A stretch of DNA of 64,000 nt from contig CAWHNS010000015.1 of NCBI GenBank assembly GCA_963830715.1, positions 28,096-92,095 of the forward strand, in the 5' to 3' direction. The number at the start of each line of letters is the position of its first letter. Positions within the stretch are counted from its first letter, which is position 1. A program made the translations under genes and the position numbers. The stretch comes from CAVVMA01 sp963830715. GTDB taxonomy: Bacteria; Desulfobacterota; Binatia; Binatales; Binataceae. Positions 37,544 through 46,663 of the stretch are shown here, in pieces. The notes beneath the pieces were generated by a model. That model did no database searches. It saw nothing but the letters and a program-made list of their open reading frames with translations, and was not told where the DNA came from.

Positions 37544-37966
37544 TCACCTCGCCGGGCGAAATTTCGCGAGCGTCACCTCGGGCGGTGACATCTTCGAATA
37601 CGACCTCGACGGGCATCCCTATTTTAACCTGTTCCGGGCGGCAGTCGACAATGTTGGTGAGCATCTTGAGGCCCTCGTCGAGTTCGACATAGGCCATCAC
37701 GTAGGGCAGCGATTCGCGGAATCCCGGCGCCTGGTTCTGATTGGTGACCGTGAACGTGTAGACCTTGCCGCGGCCCGACGCGCGGATCCATTCGGTGCGC
37801 GACGACAGGCATTCGGGACATAGCGCGCGCGGATAGTAGCGAGGTCGCCGCAATCGCGGCACTTCTGGAGGTACAGCTCGTGGCGCTTGAGCGCCTCCCA
37901 CCAGGGACGGTTCTCTTCGTCCATATGGGGCAGCGGCTTGGTGTATTTCCTTTTTTCGTCGGCCAT
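37544..37966 (-). CDS. DUF35 family protein (zinc ribbon plus OB fold), frameshifted
   Basis: About 140 residues. MADEKRKYTKPLPHMDEENR leads into WWEALKRHELYLQKCRDCGD; the frame changes near 37845, then RYYPRALCPECLSSRTEWI completes a four-Cys zinc ribbon. The OB fold follows (GRGKVYTFTVTNQNQAPGF, LPYVMAYVELDEGLKMLTNI). A second indel near 37578 hides the true end (VTLAKFRPAR, stop at 37544). DUF35 proteins bind and activate thiolase-like partners such as Ltp2. This one starts 17 bases after the thiolase-fold gene. Confidence 0.82.
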
Positions 37967-37982
37967 TGGATTGGCGCTCCGC

Positions 37983-39146
37983 GCTACTGATTGGCAGAGA
38001 TCAGCGTCGCGCCGGAATGGCGGGTGCCGAGCGTGCCGCCGGTGCCGTGGACCAGCGCGATCTTGCAGTCCTTGACCTGGCGCGGACCGCATTCGCCGCG
38101 CAACTGTTTGACCGCTTCGATCACCAGGAAGATCCCGCGCATCCCGGGATGGTTGGATGACAGACCGCCGCCGTCGGTGTTGAGCGGCAGGGCGCCGTCG
38201 ATAGCGCAGGCGTCCGCCGGTCACGAAAGCGCCGCCCTCGCCGCGCTTGCAGAAGCCCAGATTCTCGAGCGTCGTCAGCACGGTGATCGTGAACGAGTCG
38301 TAGATCATCGCCATGTCGATGTCCTTGTGGGCGACGCCGGCGCGCTCGAAGGCCAGCCGTCCCGATTGCGCGGCGGCGATTTCGAGGAAGTCGCGCGTGC
38401 CGCGCGCGGCATGACGCACGGTCTCGCCCGCGCCAAGGATGTAGACGGGTTTCTTCTTGAGGTCGCGGGCGCGCGCGGCGGAGGTTACCACCAGCGCGCC
38501 GCCGCCGTCGCTGATGATGCAGCAGTCGAGCAGATGCAGCGGCGACGAGATGATCCGCGAGGCGAGCACGTCTTCGACCGTGATCGGGTCGCGATACTTG
38601 GCCTGCGGGTTCATCGAGGCGTGCAGCCTCATCGTCACCGCGATCTCGGCCAGCTGCTCGGAGGTGGTGCCGTACTCGTGCATGTGGCGCTGCGCGATCA
38701 TCGCGTACGAGCCGACGGTCGTGACGCCGAACGGCACTTCGTATTGGTCGCAGGGGTCGGGGCTGCCGCCGAAACCGCCGGTCCCGACCGCGAAGCGCTG
38801 CGAGGCCGCGCTCGAGCCGTAGACAATCAGCGCGACTTCGCATAGTCCCGACGCGATCGCGCCGGCGGCGTGCGCGGTATGGGCGACGAACGACGACCCG
38901 CCGATCGAGGTCGAGTCGAGATAGTTGGGCGTCAGGTCGAGATAGTCGCAGAAGCCGACGATGCCCATCCCGCCCATGCCGATCCCGGTGGTGAAAATGC
39001 CGTCGACGTCTCTTGATCGTCAGTCCGGCATCGGCGAGCGCACCACGCGCGCTCTCCGCCATGATCTGGTACATGGTCTTGTCCGGCGCGAAGCGCGTGG
39101 GATGTTCGTAAACGCCGGCCAACGCCACCTTGCGGTTGATGCTCAT
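37983..39146 (-). CDS. thiolase-fold protein, lipid-transfer/SCP-x-like (possible retro-aldolase), frameshifted
   Basis: About 388 residues with frame changes near 39012 and 38217. KVALAGVYEHPTRFAPDKTM, then GIGMGGMGIVGFCDYLDLTP, STSIGGSSFVAHTAHAAGAI, YDSFTITVLTTLENLGFC and GGLSSNHPGMRGIF. Where true thiolases have the nucleophilic Cys, this protein reads STSIGGSS, so ordinary thiolysis is unlikely. The same loss is known in Ltp2-type aldolases, which need a DUF35 partner; such a gene follows immediately. Starts 11 bases after the alpha/beta hydrolase gene, with AGGA upstream. Confidence 0.8.
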
Positions 39147-39157
39147 TTGTGGCCGTC

Positions 39158-39973
39158 CTACCTCAGCTCCGCGAGGAACTTCCCGATCGCGGAGTTGACC
39201 TCGGCCGGGCGTTCGGTGGGGACGTTGTGCGCCGCATCCGCGATCACTTCGAGCCGCGCGCCCTTGATTCGGCTCTTGATCAACTCCGCGTCCGCGACGG
39301 TCGTTACTTGATCGTCCGCGCCGGCGAGGATCAGGACCGGCTCGTCGATTTGCCCGATCTGATCGCGCAGGTCGACTGCCGCGCATGCTTTTACGTCGGT
39401 GTAGCGGACGCGCGGGTCGGTTTTGATCTGCTCCATCCATCCTTCGCGGACGGCGTCAAAGTTTCCGCTGATCGTCTTCGGCGAATATCCGTCGGTGACG
39501 AAAGCCTGCGGCGCCCGGCCCATCGTGACCGCGCGCAGCCCCTCGATCCGGTCGGCCGCGATGCTGAACCTGGCGGCAGTCGCGATCAGGATCAACGCTT
39601 CGACCCGGCCGGGATATCGCAGCGCGAAGTCCATCGCGACCGCGCCGCCCATCGAGCGTCCGGCGATCACGGCGGACTTGATCTTGAGCTGGTCGGTGAA
39701 AGCGGCGAGAAAGTCGGCGTAGTCGCGTACGGATTCGAGTCCCTCGACGCCGGCCGAACGGCCATGACCGGGCAGATCGAGCGCGATCGGGCTCTGCGCC
39801 GCGCCGAAGAAGTCGAGTTGATTGTGCCACGTATGGCTATTCGATCCGGCGGCGTGGACGAAAATCATCGTGCGGCCGCGCGAGAAATCCGGGGTAACAT
39901 CCGGCAGAGTCGTTGCGCCCGCATAACAGTACCAGGTCGCATAGCCGCAGACTTCGACGTACTTGGTCGGCAT
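39158..39973 (-). CDS. alpha/beta hydrolase
   Basis: 271 residues, intact. The fold is clear: MIFVHAAGSNSHTWHNQLDF, LDLPGHGRSAGVEGL, the nucleophile elbow AVIAGRSMGGAVAMDFALRY, Asp in EPVLILAGADDQVT, His in DAAHNVPTERPAEV. Substrate unknown; neighbours suggest an ester, thioester or C-C bond in acyl degradation. It lies immediately upstream of the thiolase-fold gene, probably in one operon. Confidence 0.88.
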   Translation of the reverse strand: MPTKYVEVCGYATWYCYAGATTLPDVTPDFSRGRTMIFVHAAGSNSHTWHNQLDFFGAAQSPIALDLPGHGRSAGVEGLESVRDYADFLAAFTDQLKIKSAVIAGRSMGGAVAMDFALRYPGRVEALILIATAARFSIAADRIEGLRAVTMGRAPQAFVTDGYSPKTISGNFDAVREGWMEQIKTDPRVRYTDVKACAAVDLRDQIGQIDEPVLILAGADDQVTTVADAELIKSRIKGARLEVIADAAHNVPTERPAEVNSAIGKFLAELR

Positions 39974-40039
39974 CAGAGAGTTCCTCGATCGTCGTTGAAC
40001 GTTAGCTATTAGTTTTGTCGCGCGCTTGTCAAACGATTG

Positions 40040-40085
40040 TGAAGAGATGAAGCCCACAGGCTGGAAGCCCGTGCCACGGATCAGG
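40040..40085. repeat. interspersed GGCACGGGCTTCCAGCCTGTG-type repeat
   Basis: On the minus strand GTGGCACGGGCTTCCAGCC continues into TGTGGGCTTC, whose translation gives the well-known spurious peptide GTGFQPVG. Versions of this palindrome-like repeat are scattered through many soil bacterial genomes. It borders the 3' end of the methyltransferase gene, where a direct repeat CCGGCCTCCGTG (40109-40120 and 40130-40141) also occurs. Confidence 0.55.
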
Positions 40086-40942
40086 ATCGTGGCTCCCTTC
40101 TCGTATCCCCGGCCTCCGTGCTCGTAGCGCCGGCCTCCGTGTCGGTTATTTTGCGTCCGACCAGCAATCGCTCCGAGTGGTTCATCGTGAGATGGCGCAT
40201 CCGTTGATCGGCGCGAAGTTGCGCGAGAATTCGCTCCATATTCTCGCGACCGGCATCCGACGCCACCGGCATCCAGCGCACCCGCACCCATTCCTCGATA
40301 TCGGGCCAGGTGGTTGAGAATGGCGCGGTGCGGAACTCGGGCTGGAGGCCGGCGCCCGCGAAGGCAGCCCGGTAGGCATCGTCCGTGGGGCGATCGCGCC
40401 GGGCCCGCCTCGCGGGAAAAATCGCGCGCGCAGAATTCCTCCCACTGTTCCGGCGCCATCGCCGCGCCGAGAGTCTTGCGGATGGAACTATCCTCGAGCG
40501 TCGCGACCAGGACGCCGCCAGCCCGGAGGCATCGCGAGATTCCGCTGACGCATCGATCGAGATCGGCGACGAACTGCAGCACGTGGCTGCACAAAACAAA
40601 ATCCCATGAATCGGCCTTGAACGGCAGCGCGGTCGCGTCGGCGATCGCGAAGCCCACGCGGGCGCCGACTCGGCGTCGCGCCTCGGCCAGCATCTCGACC
40701 GACAGGTCCACACCCGCGATCCGCTTGCCCTCGCCGATCTGAACCAATTCCCGCAGATAAGCGCCGTTGCCGCATCCGAGGTCGAGGATGCTGCGCGCAG
40801 CATCGATCTCCGCGGCAACCGCGGACAGCGCGGTGGCGCGACGCCGGGCGAAGTATTCTCCCTCGCCATAGCTCTTCGCGAGGCGGCCGAAGTAAGCCTC
40901 GATACCCGAACGGGCGAGATTGGGAGTTTGTTCGCCGGCCAT
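40081..40942 (-). CDS. class I SAM-dependent methyltransferase (frameshifted)
   Basis: About 285 residues, closest to ubiquinone/menaquinone-type (Methyltransf_11) enzymes: ARSILDLGCGNGAYLRELVQ (motif I), DLSVEMLAEARRRVGARV, ADATALPFKADSWDFVLCSH, LQFVADLDRCVSGISRCLRA. A frame change near 40420 links this to DDAYRAAFAGAGLQPEFRTA and MRHLTMNHSERLLVGRKIT. The last 20 residues (TEAGATSTEAGDT) are encoded by a direct repeat and are probably not original. First gene of the minus-strand run leading to the MaoC genes. Confidence 0.8.
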
Positions 40943-41028
40943 GATTATTCCTGAATCGCGCCGCGCTCGCGCGAAGTCAAGACGCGCTGCGCGAGGCCGT
41001 CAAAGGAAGTACCGCGACGAGGCCAAAG

Positions 41029-41057
41029 TTGACAATCACAGGACGGTGACATAGTTT
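41029..41057 (+). promoter_or_regulatory. sigma70-type promoter for the ffh operon
   Basis: TTGACA (41029-41034), 17 bases, then TAGTTT (41052-41057), about 100 bases before the ffh ATG and in the divergent gap with the methyltransferase gene. It would drive ffh-rpsP-khpA-rimM. Confidence 0.6.
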
Positions 41058-41157
41058 TCGCCCTTTGCTAACATTTGATTGGAAGACTGGAGTTGGCCTG
41101 CGACCTGCTGCCTCTGAACACTGGAGCCGGCTTTCCACCGTCCTCTGAGTTTGACCT

Positions 41158-42497
41158 ATGTTCGACACCCTTAGCGACCGGCTTGAAGGCGTCTTCAAGA
41201 AGCTGAAGGGCCAGGGCCGGATCACCGAGCGCAACATCGAGGAAGCGTTGCGCGAGGTGCGGCTGGCGCTGCTCGAAGCCGACGTCAACATCAAGGTCGT
41301 CCGCGACTTCGTCGATCACGTCAAGAGCAAGGCGCTCGGGCAGGAGGTGCTCCGCTCTCTCTCCCCCGAGCAACATCTGATCAAATTCGTCGCGCAGGAA
41401 CTCTGCGAAGTGATGGGCGGGCAGGCGCGCGAGATCGATCTGAAGGTCAAGCCGCCGGTCAAAATCATGCTGGTAGGGCTTCAGGGCTCGGGCAAGACCA
41501 CGTCGCTGGCCAAGCTGGCGCGATGGCTGCGGACCGAGCGCGGACGCCATCCGATGCTCGTCTCGACCGACGTGCGGCGCCCGGCCGCGATGGACCAGCT
41601 CAGGGTACTCGGCGCGCAGGCCGGAGTGCCGGTCGCCGAGAGCCGGCCCGACGAGGATCCGGTCGAGATCGTGAGCCGCGCGCTCAACAAGGCGGATATC
41701 GGCGGCCACGACGCGCTGCTGATCGATACCGCCGGGCGCCTCCAGATCGACGAAGACCTGATGGAGGAACTGGCGCGGCTCAAAACCACCGCCCAGCCTC
41801 ATCATACGATCCTGGTGGCTGACGCGATGACCGGCCAGGAGGCGGTCAACGTCGCGCAGGGGTTTCACGATCGGATCGCGCTGACCGGCCTCATCCTGAC
41901 CAAGCTCGACAGCGACGCGCGCGGAGGCGCGGCTCTTTCCGCGCGCGCAGTCACTGGCGCGCCGATTCTGTTCGCCGGAACGGGTGAGAAGCTCGACGCC
42001 TTCGAGGTGTTCCATCCCGATCGCCTCGCCTCGCGAATCCTCGGGATGGGCGACGTGCTGAGCCTGATCGAGAAGGCGCAGCAGAATTACGATCGCGATC
42101 AGGCCAAGGCGCTGGAGCGCAAGCTCAAGAAGAACGAGTTCACGATCGCCGACTTCGCCGATCAGTTGCGGACCCTCAAGAAGATGGGCTCGCTGGGCGA
42201 CCTGCTCGGGATGATCCCCGGCTCAAGAAAATCGCCGGGCAGGCCGATTCCGAAGAGACCCGCCGCGAGTTCGTTCGTATCCAGGCGATAATCGACTCGA
42301 TGACCCATCAGGAACGCCGCAACCATCTGGTGCTGAACGCCAGACGCCGGCTACGAATCGCGTCCGGCAGCGGGACCTCCGTGCAGGAGGTCAATCGGTT
42401 CATCAAGCAGTTCGAGCAGACTCGCAAAGTAATGAAGAAGATCACCCGGATGGGCGCCGGCGGAGCCATGATGCGCGGGATGAGGCTCGGAGGGTAG
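41158..42497 (+). CDS. ffh: signal recognition particle protein Ffh (frameshifted)
   Basis: GTPase that delivers nascent membrane proteins with 4.5S RNA and FtsY. N domain MFDTLSDRLEGVFKKLKGQG, G domain motifs VGLQGSGKTTSLAKLA, STDVRRPAAMDQL, LIDTAGRLQIDE and LTKLDSDARGGAALS, then the M domain. One C is missing at about 42222: the frame should continue GLKKIAGQADSEETRREFVR, with the methionine-rich end VMKKITRMGAGGAMMRGM. Corrected length is about 446 residues. Followed by rpsP after 27 bases. Confidence 0.96.
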
Positions 42498-42524
42498 AAT
42501 CAATGACGGAGACAAGGAGATGAC

Positions 42525-42761
42525 ATGCCACTGGTGATTCGATTGCGCCGCCACGGCGCCAAGAAGAAGCCGTTCTACCGGATCGTGGTCGCCGATTCGA
42601 GATCGCCGCGTGACGGGCGATACGTCGCGCAAATCGGCACTTACGATCCTTCCACCGACCCGCCCAAGGTAACCCTGGTCAAAGAGCAGGCCGATCGCTG
42701 GTTAAAAGTAGGCGCCCAGCCAAGCGAGACTGTGGGGAAGCTTATTCAACGAGCGTCGTAA
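42525..42761 (+). CDS. rpsP: 30S ribosomal protein S16
   Basis: 78 residues, intact: VIRLRRHGAKKKPFYRIVVA, DGRYVAQIGTYDPSTDPP, then WLKVGAQPSETVGKLIQ. The ATG follows GGAGATGAC. The standard ffh-rpsP-khpA-rimM-trmD order applies. Confidence 0.98.
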   Translation: MPLVIRLRRHGAKKKPFYRIVVADSRSPRDGRYVAQIGTYDPSTDPPKVTLVKEQADRWLKVGAQPSETVGKLIQRAS

Positions 42762-42802
42762 AAATTCAAGCCGCCCATGGGCCGCTGCATTGGAGCCGCA
42801 TC

Positions 42803-43039
42803 ATGAAGGATCTAGTCCAGTTCCTGGCAAAGCAGTTGGTCAATAACCCTGACGCGGTCGAGGTTAAAGAGACCCAAGGTGATACCGCATCGGTGTTGGA
42901 ACTGCGAGTGGCCAAGGAAGACCTTGGCCGGGTAATCGGCAAGCAGGGGCGCACCGCCAAGTCGATCCGCACGATCCTGAACGCCGTTGCCTCACGCACC
43001 AATCGCAAGGTCGTACTCGAAATCCTCGAAGACCGGTAG
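42803..43039 (+). CDS. khpA: KH-domain RNA-binding protein KhpA
   Basis: 78 residues: LVQFLAKQLVNNPDAVEVKE, the KH core VIGKQGRTAKSIRTILNA (GxxG loop GKQG), then KVVLEILED. KhpA binds many RNAs, usually with KhpB, and affects cell division and elongation in Gram-positives. It lies between rpsP and rimM in many phyla. The rimM frame overlaps its end. Confidence 0.95.
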   Translation: MKDLVQFLAKQLVNNPDAVEVKETQGDTASVLELRVAKEDLGRVIGKQGRTAKSIRTILNAVASRTNRKVVLEILEDR

Positions 43040-43592
43040 AAGCGATTCGGCGAAGCAATCGCCGATCGCTCATCGGCCGGGTACGCCGCACCTGATCCGC
43101 GTCGGCAGAATCGCCGGAGCGCACGGACTCGCCGGGGCGCTCCGCTTTCGCCCCGATGATCCGGACTCCATCACTCTGCTCTCCGTGACGCGCGTGTATC
43201 TCGAGATTGGCCTTGAGAGCCGCGAGTATCGTCTGGTAACCGCCGCGCGCGCGGGCCGGGGCCATCTGCGAATCGTTCTTGACGGCGTAACCGGTCGGGA
43301 AAGCGCGGAGGCGCTGAGCAGCGCCGTGCTGTCGGTCGCGACATCCGACCTGCCAGCGCTCAAGCCGGGCGAGTTCTATCATTTCCAGATAATCGGGATA
43401 GAGGTGCGGCTCACGGACGGGCGCCCGCTGGGACGCATCGAAGACATCATCTCGACCGGCGCCAACGATGTGTGGGTAGTGCGCGGAGAGCGCGGCGAGG
43501 TGATGGTCCCCGTTATCGAGGATGTCGTGAAGGCTATCGATCTGGCCGCGCGCGTCGCGACGATCGAGGCGATCCCCGGGCTCTTGGAATGA
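42987..43592 (+). CDS. rimM: ribosome maturation factor RimM
   Basis: Assists assembly of the 30S head. The conserved N-terminal barrel begins LIRVGRIAGAHGLAGALRFRP; the C-terminal PRC barrel contains GEFYHFQIIGIEVRLTDG and VMVPVIEDVVKAIDLAAR. The open frame begins inside khpA at 42987, but homology starts only at about 43092, where no ATG, GTG or TTG is available. An indel near 43045-43090 probably hides the true start. The stop is at 43592. Confidence 0.88.
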   Translation: MPHAPIARSYSKSSKTGRSDSAKQSPIAHRPGTPHLIRVGRIAGAHGLAGALRFRPDDPDSITLLSVTRVYLEIGLESREYRLVTAARAGRGHLRIVLDGVTGRESAEALSSAVLSVATSDLPALKPGEFYHFQIIGIEVRLTDGRPLGRIEDIISTGANDVWVVRGERGEVMVPVIEDVVKAIDLAARVATIEAIPGLLE

Positions 43593-43604
43593 GCCTTCAC
43601 TCGA

Positions 43605-44237
43605 TTAGAACCGGGCGCATTGCGCCACGGTCTCGCATTGCATCTCGCGGCTGAAATGATTCGGCGTGAACACCAATCCCTTGTTGGGGCAGAAGGTGAA
43701 AAACCCCGAATGGTACCATCCGCCATTGATGTCCGCGTCGTTGTCGGCATCCTTCTTGTCAGCCATCGCCGCCTTCCAGTCGCCGCCCTGCTTGATCAGG
43801 TAGATCCGAACTCTGCTGACTTCGGCGGTCGGGACGTCGGACGAGTCGGGCGTGAAGATCTGGGCCTCAACCACGGCGCCCTTCTTGTCGGTGCGGACCA
43901 CCGTCACGTTCCCGTTGAAGGCAGCCTTCAGCTTGGGCCCTGTGGCAGACACGCGCAGCTTATCGGGGTTCAATTTGCGGATGTATTGGGTGGCCGTATT
44001 TTGAGCCACCACCGACACATCCCCGTCCGCGAGTCCTTTGAACAGGCGCGAGGCGGCAGTTTGAATCGCGGCATTATCGGCGGGAGTGCTCGCGCTGGCG
44101 CCCACATCCGCCGGCTCGGCCGCTGTGCCGCCCCCGGGCATCGGTTGAGCTCCAGTCGGGAAGGCTGAAACAGCGAGGATCAGGCTTATGGCCGCTGGAG
44201 CGAAGAACGAGGTTGCTTTGATCATGTTCCTTCCCAC
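43605..44237 (-). CDS. secreted hypothetical protein
   Basis: 210 residues. Signal peptide (KATSFFAPAAISLILAVSAFPTGA), a low-complexity linker, then a domain with AASRLFKGLADGDVSVVAQN, VVEAQIFTPDSSDV and VRIYLIKQGGDWKAAMADKK, resembling small exported proteins that carry an NTF2-like or DUF4019-like helper domain. An ATG at 44225 is an alternative start. It sits antisense between rimM and trmD, interrupting that operon. Confidence 0.7.
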   Translation of the reverse strand: MGRNMIKATSFFAPAAISLILAVSAFPTGAQPMPGGGTAAEPADVGASASTPADNAAIQTAASRLFKGLADGDVSVVAQNTATQYIRKLNPDKLRVSATGPKLKAAFNGNVTVVRTDKKGAVVEAQIFTPDSSDVPTAEVSRVRIYLIKQGGDWKAAMADKKDADNDADINGGWYHSGFFTFCPNKGLVFTPNHFSREMQCETVAQCARF

Positions 44238-44248
44238 CTTTTTGGGGG

Positions 44249-44260
44249 GTTAGCGCTAAC
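44249..44260. promoter_or_regulatory. 12-bp palindrome between divergent genes
   Basis: GTTAGCGCTAAC is a perfect palindrome 12 bases upstream of the secreted hypothetical gene and 83 bases upstream of trmD. It could be a repressor operator for either gene; no regulator is known. Confidence 0.3.
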
Positions 44261-44343
44261 TAGCATCGCGGCTCCAGCCGCCGCAAGATGGCGGGAGGGC
44301 CGGGCTCGCGCCGCCGCGGTAGCTTTCACAATACGCGGTCACG

Positions 44344-45034
44344 ATGGAATTCCACATAATCACACTTTTCCCGGAGATGTTCGACTCGCCGGCGCGGGCC
44401 GGATTGCTCGGACGCGCCGTCAGCGCGGGGCTGGTCGCCATCTGCGCTCATCCGCTGCGCGATCACGGACTCGGCAACTATCGCCAGGTAGACGATACGC
44501 CGTACGGGGGAGGCAGCGGGATGGTGATGCGGCCGGAGCCGATCGCGAGCGCGATCGATTCCGTATTGGCAAAGCGGCCGGGACTCTGGCGAATTCTGCT
44601 TACGCCGCATGGAGAGTTGCTGGATCAGAAGCTCGTCCGCGATCTGGCCGATCGGAAGCCGGGCCTGCTGCTCGTTGCGGGACGCTACGAGGGCGTAGAT
44701 GAGCGGGTGGGCGCGATGGTCGATCAGGAGATTTCGATCGGCGACTACGTGCTGAGCGGGGGTGAAATCGCCGCGATGGCCGTAATCGAGGCGGTCGCGC
44801 GGCTGGTGCCCGGCGTGCTCGGCAATCCCGAGTCGTTGGAGGAGGAATCGTTCAGCGACGGCCTGCTCGAATATCCGCATTACACGCGCCCGGAGGAGTT
44901 TCGCGGGATGCGCGTGCCGGAACGTCCTGCTCAGCGGCGACCATGAGAAGATCCGCGAGTGGCGGCGGAGTCAGGCGCTGGAGCGCACGGTTCGCCGGCG
45001 CCCGGACCTGATCGCGCGCCGCAAGTCTCGATAG
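44344..45034 (+). CDS. trmD: tRNA (guanine-N1)-methyltransferase (frameshifted)
   Basis: Methylates G37 of tRNAs. FHIITLFPEMFDSPARAGLL, the SPOUT knot LRDHGLGNYRQVDDTPYGGG, LLVAGRYEGVDERV and ISIGDYVLSGGEIAAMAVIE are textbook. A G is duplicated at 44919-44920: RVP should continue NVLLSGDHEKIREWRRSQAL, ending at 45034. Corrected length is 229 residues. Next gene starts six bases later. Confidence 0.96.
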
Positions 45035-45040
45035 GGCACT

Positions 45041-45607
45041 GTGTCCGGCCGCTCCAGCCTGTTTTTGGCCCTGCTGCACTATCCGGTTCTGGACCGGCGC
45101 GGCAAAACGGTCACCTCGGCGGTAACCAGCCTCGACCTCCACGACATCGCGCGCGCGGCCCGGACCTACGACGTCAACGGAGTCTTCATCGTCAATCCGG
45201 TGGGCCAGCAACGAGATTTTGCGATGCGCGTGCTGGAACACTGGCGGGCCGGTCACGGCCGCGAGTTCGATTCGCGACGCCGCGAGGCGCTCGAACTGAT
45301 CCGCGTCGTCGCCGGTCTCGACCAGGCTATAGCGGCGGTCGTGGAGTCGGCAGGAGAATCCCCCAGCCTGGTTTACACGTCGGCTGGCGCCAGGGGCGGC
45401 GTCAGCTTCGAGGAGCTGCGGCGGCGGCTGGACGCCCCGGATACGCCCCCGATTCTGATTCTGCTGGGGACCGGATTCGGGATGACGCCCGAGCTGAAGG
45501 ATCGGGCGGATCTGGTACTGGCTCCGATTCGCGGCCCCGGTGATTACAACCATCTGTCGGTACGCTCCGCCGCATCGATTATCCTGGACCGACTCCGAGG
45601 CCGATGA
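45041..45607 (+). CDS. SPOUT-family RNA methyltransferase (Methyltrn_RNA_4)
   Basis: 188 residues from GTG at 45041. LALLHYPVLDRRGKTVTSAV, TSLDLHDIARAARTYDVNGV, YTSAGARGGVSFEELRRRL, ILLGTGFGMTPELKDRADLV and LAPIRGPGDYNHLSVRSAAS fit the SPOUT-like family often encoded just after trmD. The target RNA is unknown to me. Where rplS would normally follow there is only a toxin remnant. Confidence 0.85.
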   Translation: MSGRSSLFLALLHYPVLDRRGKTVTSAVTSLDLHDIARAARTYDVNGVFIVNPVGQQRDFAMRVLEHWRAGHGREFDSRRREALELIRVVAGLDQAIAAVVESAGESPSLVYTSAGARGGVSFEELRRRLDAPDTPPILILLGTGFGMTPELKDRADLVLAPIRGPGDYNHLSVRSAASIILDRLRGR

Positions 45608-45655
45608 GTCGCGAATTCGGTTACGCCGAGCACGAGGTGGCGTAATTTGAAGTTC

Positions 45656-45900
45656 AGGCCCTATTCCTGTTCGGGTGCGGTGCGGCCCGCGCCACGCTTA
45701 ACCTCGACGATCCGGGAGACGCACTCGTGCCCGAAAGCGAAGTTGCCGCCGAAGAGCGGAGCAGGAGACGAAATATCTGGAACAGGTGGTGGCCGTAAGG
45801 TCCGGGTCACCGGTACAGGCAAGAGAAAGAGCGGCGGATATCGGGTGATTTACCTTCTATTTCGGCAGGGACGTTCCCGCGTTTCGTCTCCGTCGGCCAC
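45656..45900 (+). pseudogene. RelE/HigB-like toxin remnant
   Basis: Fragments in two frames: AGDEISGTGGGRKVRVTGTG, then KSGGYRVIYLLF, and in the next frame YFGRDVPAF. This pattern (GTGG.RK.R....GK.GG.RVIY) is characteristic of a RelE/HigB toxin subfamily. The N-terminal third is unrecognisable and the C-terminal end is missing. No antitoxin follows. It is either decayed or damaged by indels, within a 336-base gap otherwise empty. Confidence 0.45.
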
Positions 45901-45943
45901 CGCGGGTCTGGCGGCGTTCGTGGTCGCTGTCAATCGGTGGCCC

Positions 45944-46565
45944 CTACCATGGCCCCTCGAGCCACCGCTCGACCATCGGCAGCCGATCGCTGCCCCAAAA
46001 AGGCTCGCCGTCGACGAATATCCAAGGGGAGCCGAACACGCCGCGGGCGACCGCCTGTTCGCCTTGCTGGCGCGCGATGATCTTCACCTCGGGATCGGCG
46101 ATACCCGCCAGAAGCATATCCCGGTCGATCCCGAGGGGTGCCGCCGCGGCGGCGATGGCGCTCGGATCGTCGGTATCGAGGCCGTTCTGGAAGTAGCCGA
46201 TGATGATGCGCTTTGCCAAAGCGGCGGCGGCACGCGCATCGTTTCGCCTCGAGATGATAAAAGGCGCGGATCGCCGGCAATCCCGTCCTTGGATGATTTT
46301 CTGGCAGGCTGAACGGCACTCCCTTGAGCCTTGCGAGGCGCTGCCAGTCGCGGCGCGCATAGTCGCGCTTGAGCGGCGTGCGGCTCAGCCCTTGCGCGCC
46401 TGTGATTTTGAACGCGGCGCCGAGCGTAAACAGCCGCCACGCGACTGTCCGGCCGTGGCGCTCGGCCAGCGCCTCGATTTCGAGCGCACCGAAATAGGCA
46501 TAGCCTGAAGCAAAGTCGAACCAGAACTCGATTGGCGTCCCGCCGCGCTGCCGTGTTTCGCTCAT
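45944..46565 (-). CDS. DsbA-family / 2-hydroxychromene-2-carboxylate isomerase-like protein (frameshifted)
   Basis: About 207 residues. IEFWFDFASGYAYFGALEIE and TVAWRLFTLGAAFKITG at the N-terminus belong to the kappa-GST/DsbA fold. After a frame change near 46265 it continues GYFQNGLDTDDPSAIAAAAA, EQAVARGVFGSPWIFVDGEP and FWGSDRLPMVERWLEG. FGSPWIFVDGE.FWG.DRL is the isomerase C-terminal signature. HCCA isomerase acts in naphthalene breakdown using glutathione; many relatives have other roles. Confidence 0.8.
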
Positions 46566-46663
46566 TTTCTTTCGCCTCGCGACGTTAGGGTCATCATCGT
46601 GACGGTCGCCAATCCGCGAGGCCCCGCTTGCCCGCGACACGCAAGCAGAGGCGTACTCTGTCC

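Noticed and set aside
36845..37966. Apparent DUF35-PHP fusion
   Set aside because: Correcting an indel near 37578 gives DUF35 its expected ending and a TGA just before a plausible PHP start.
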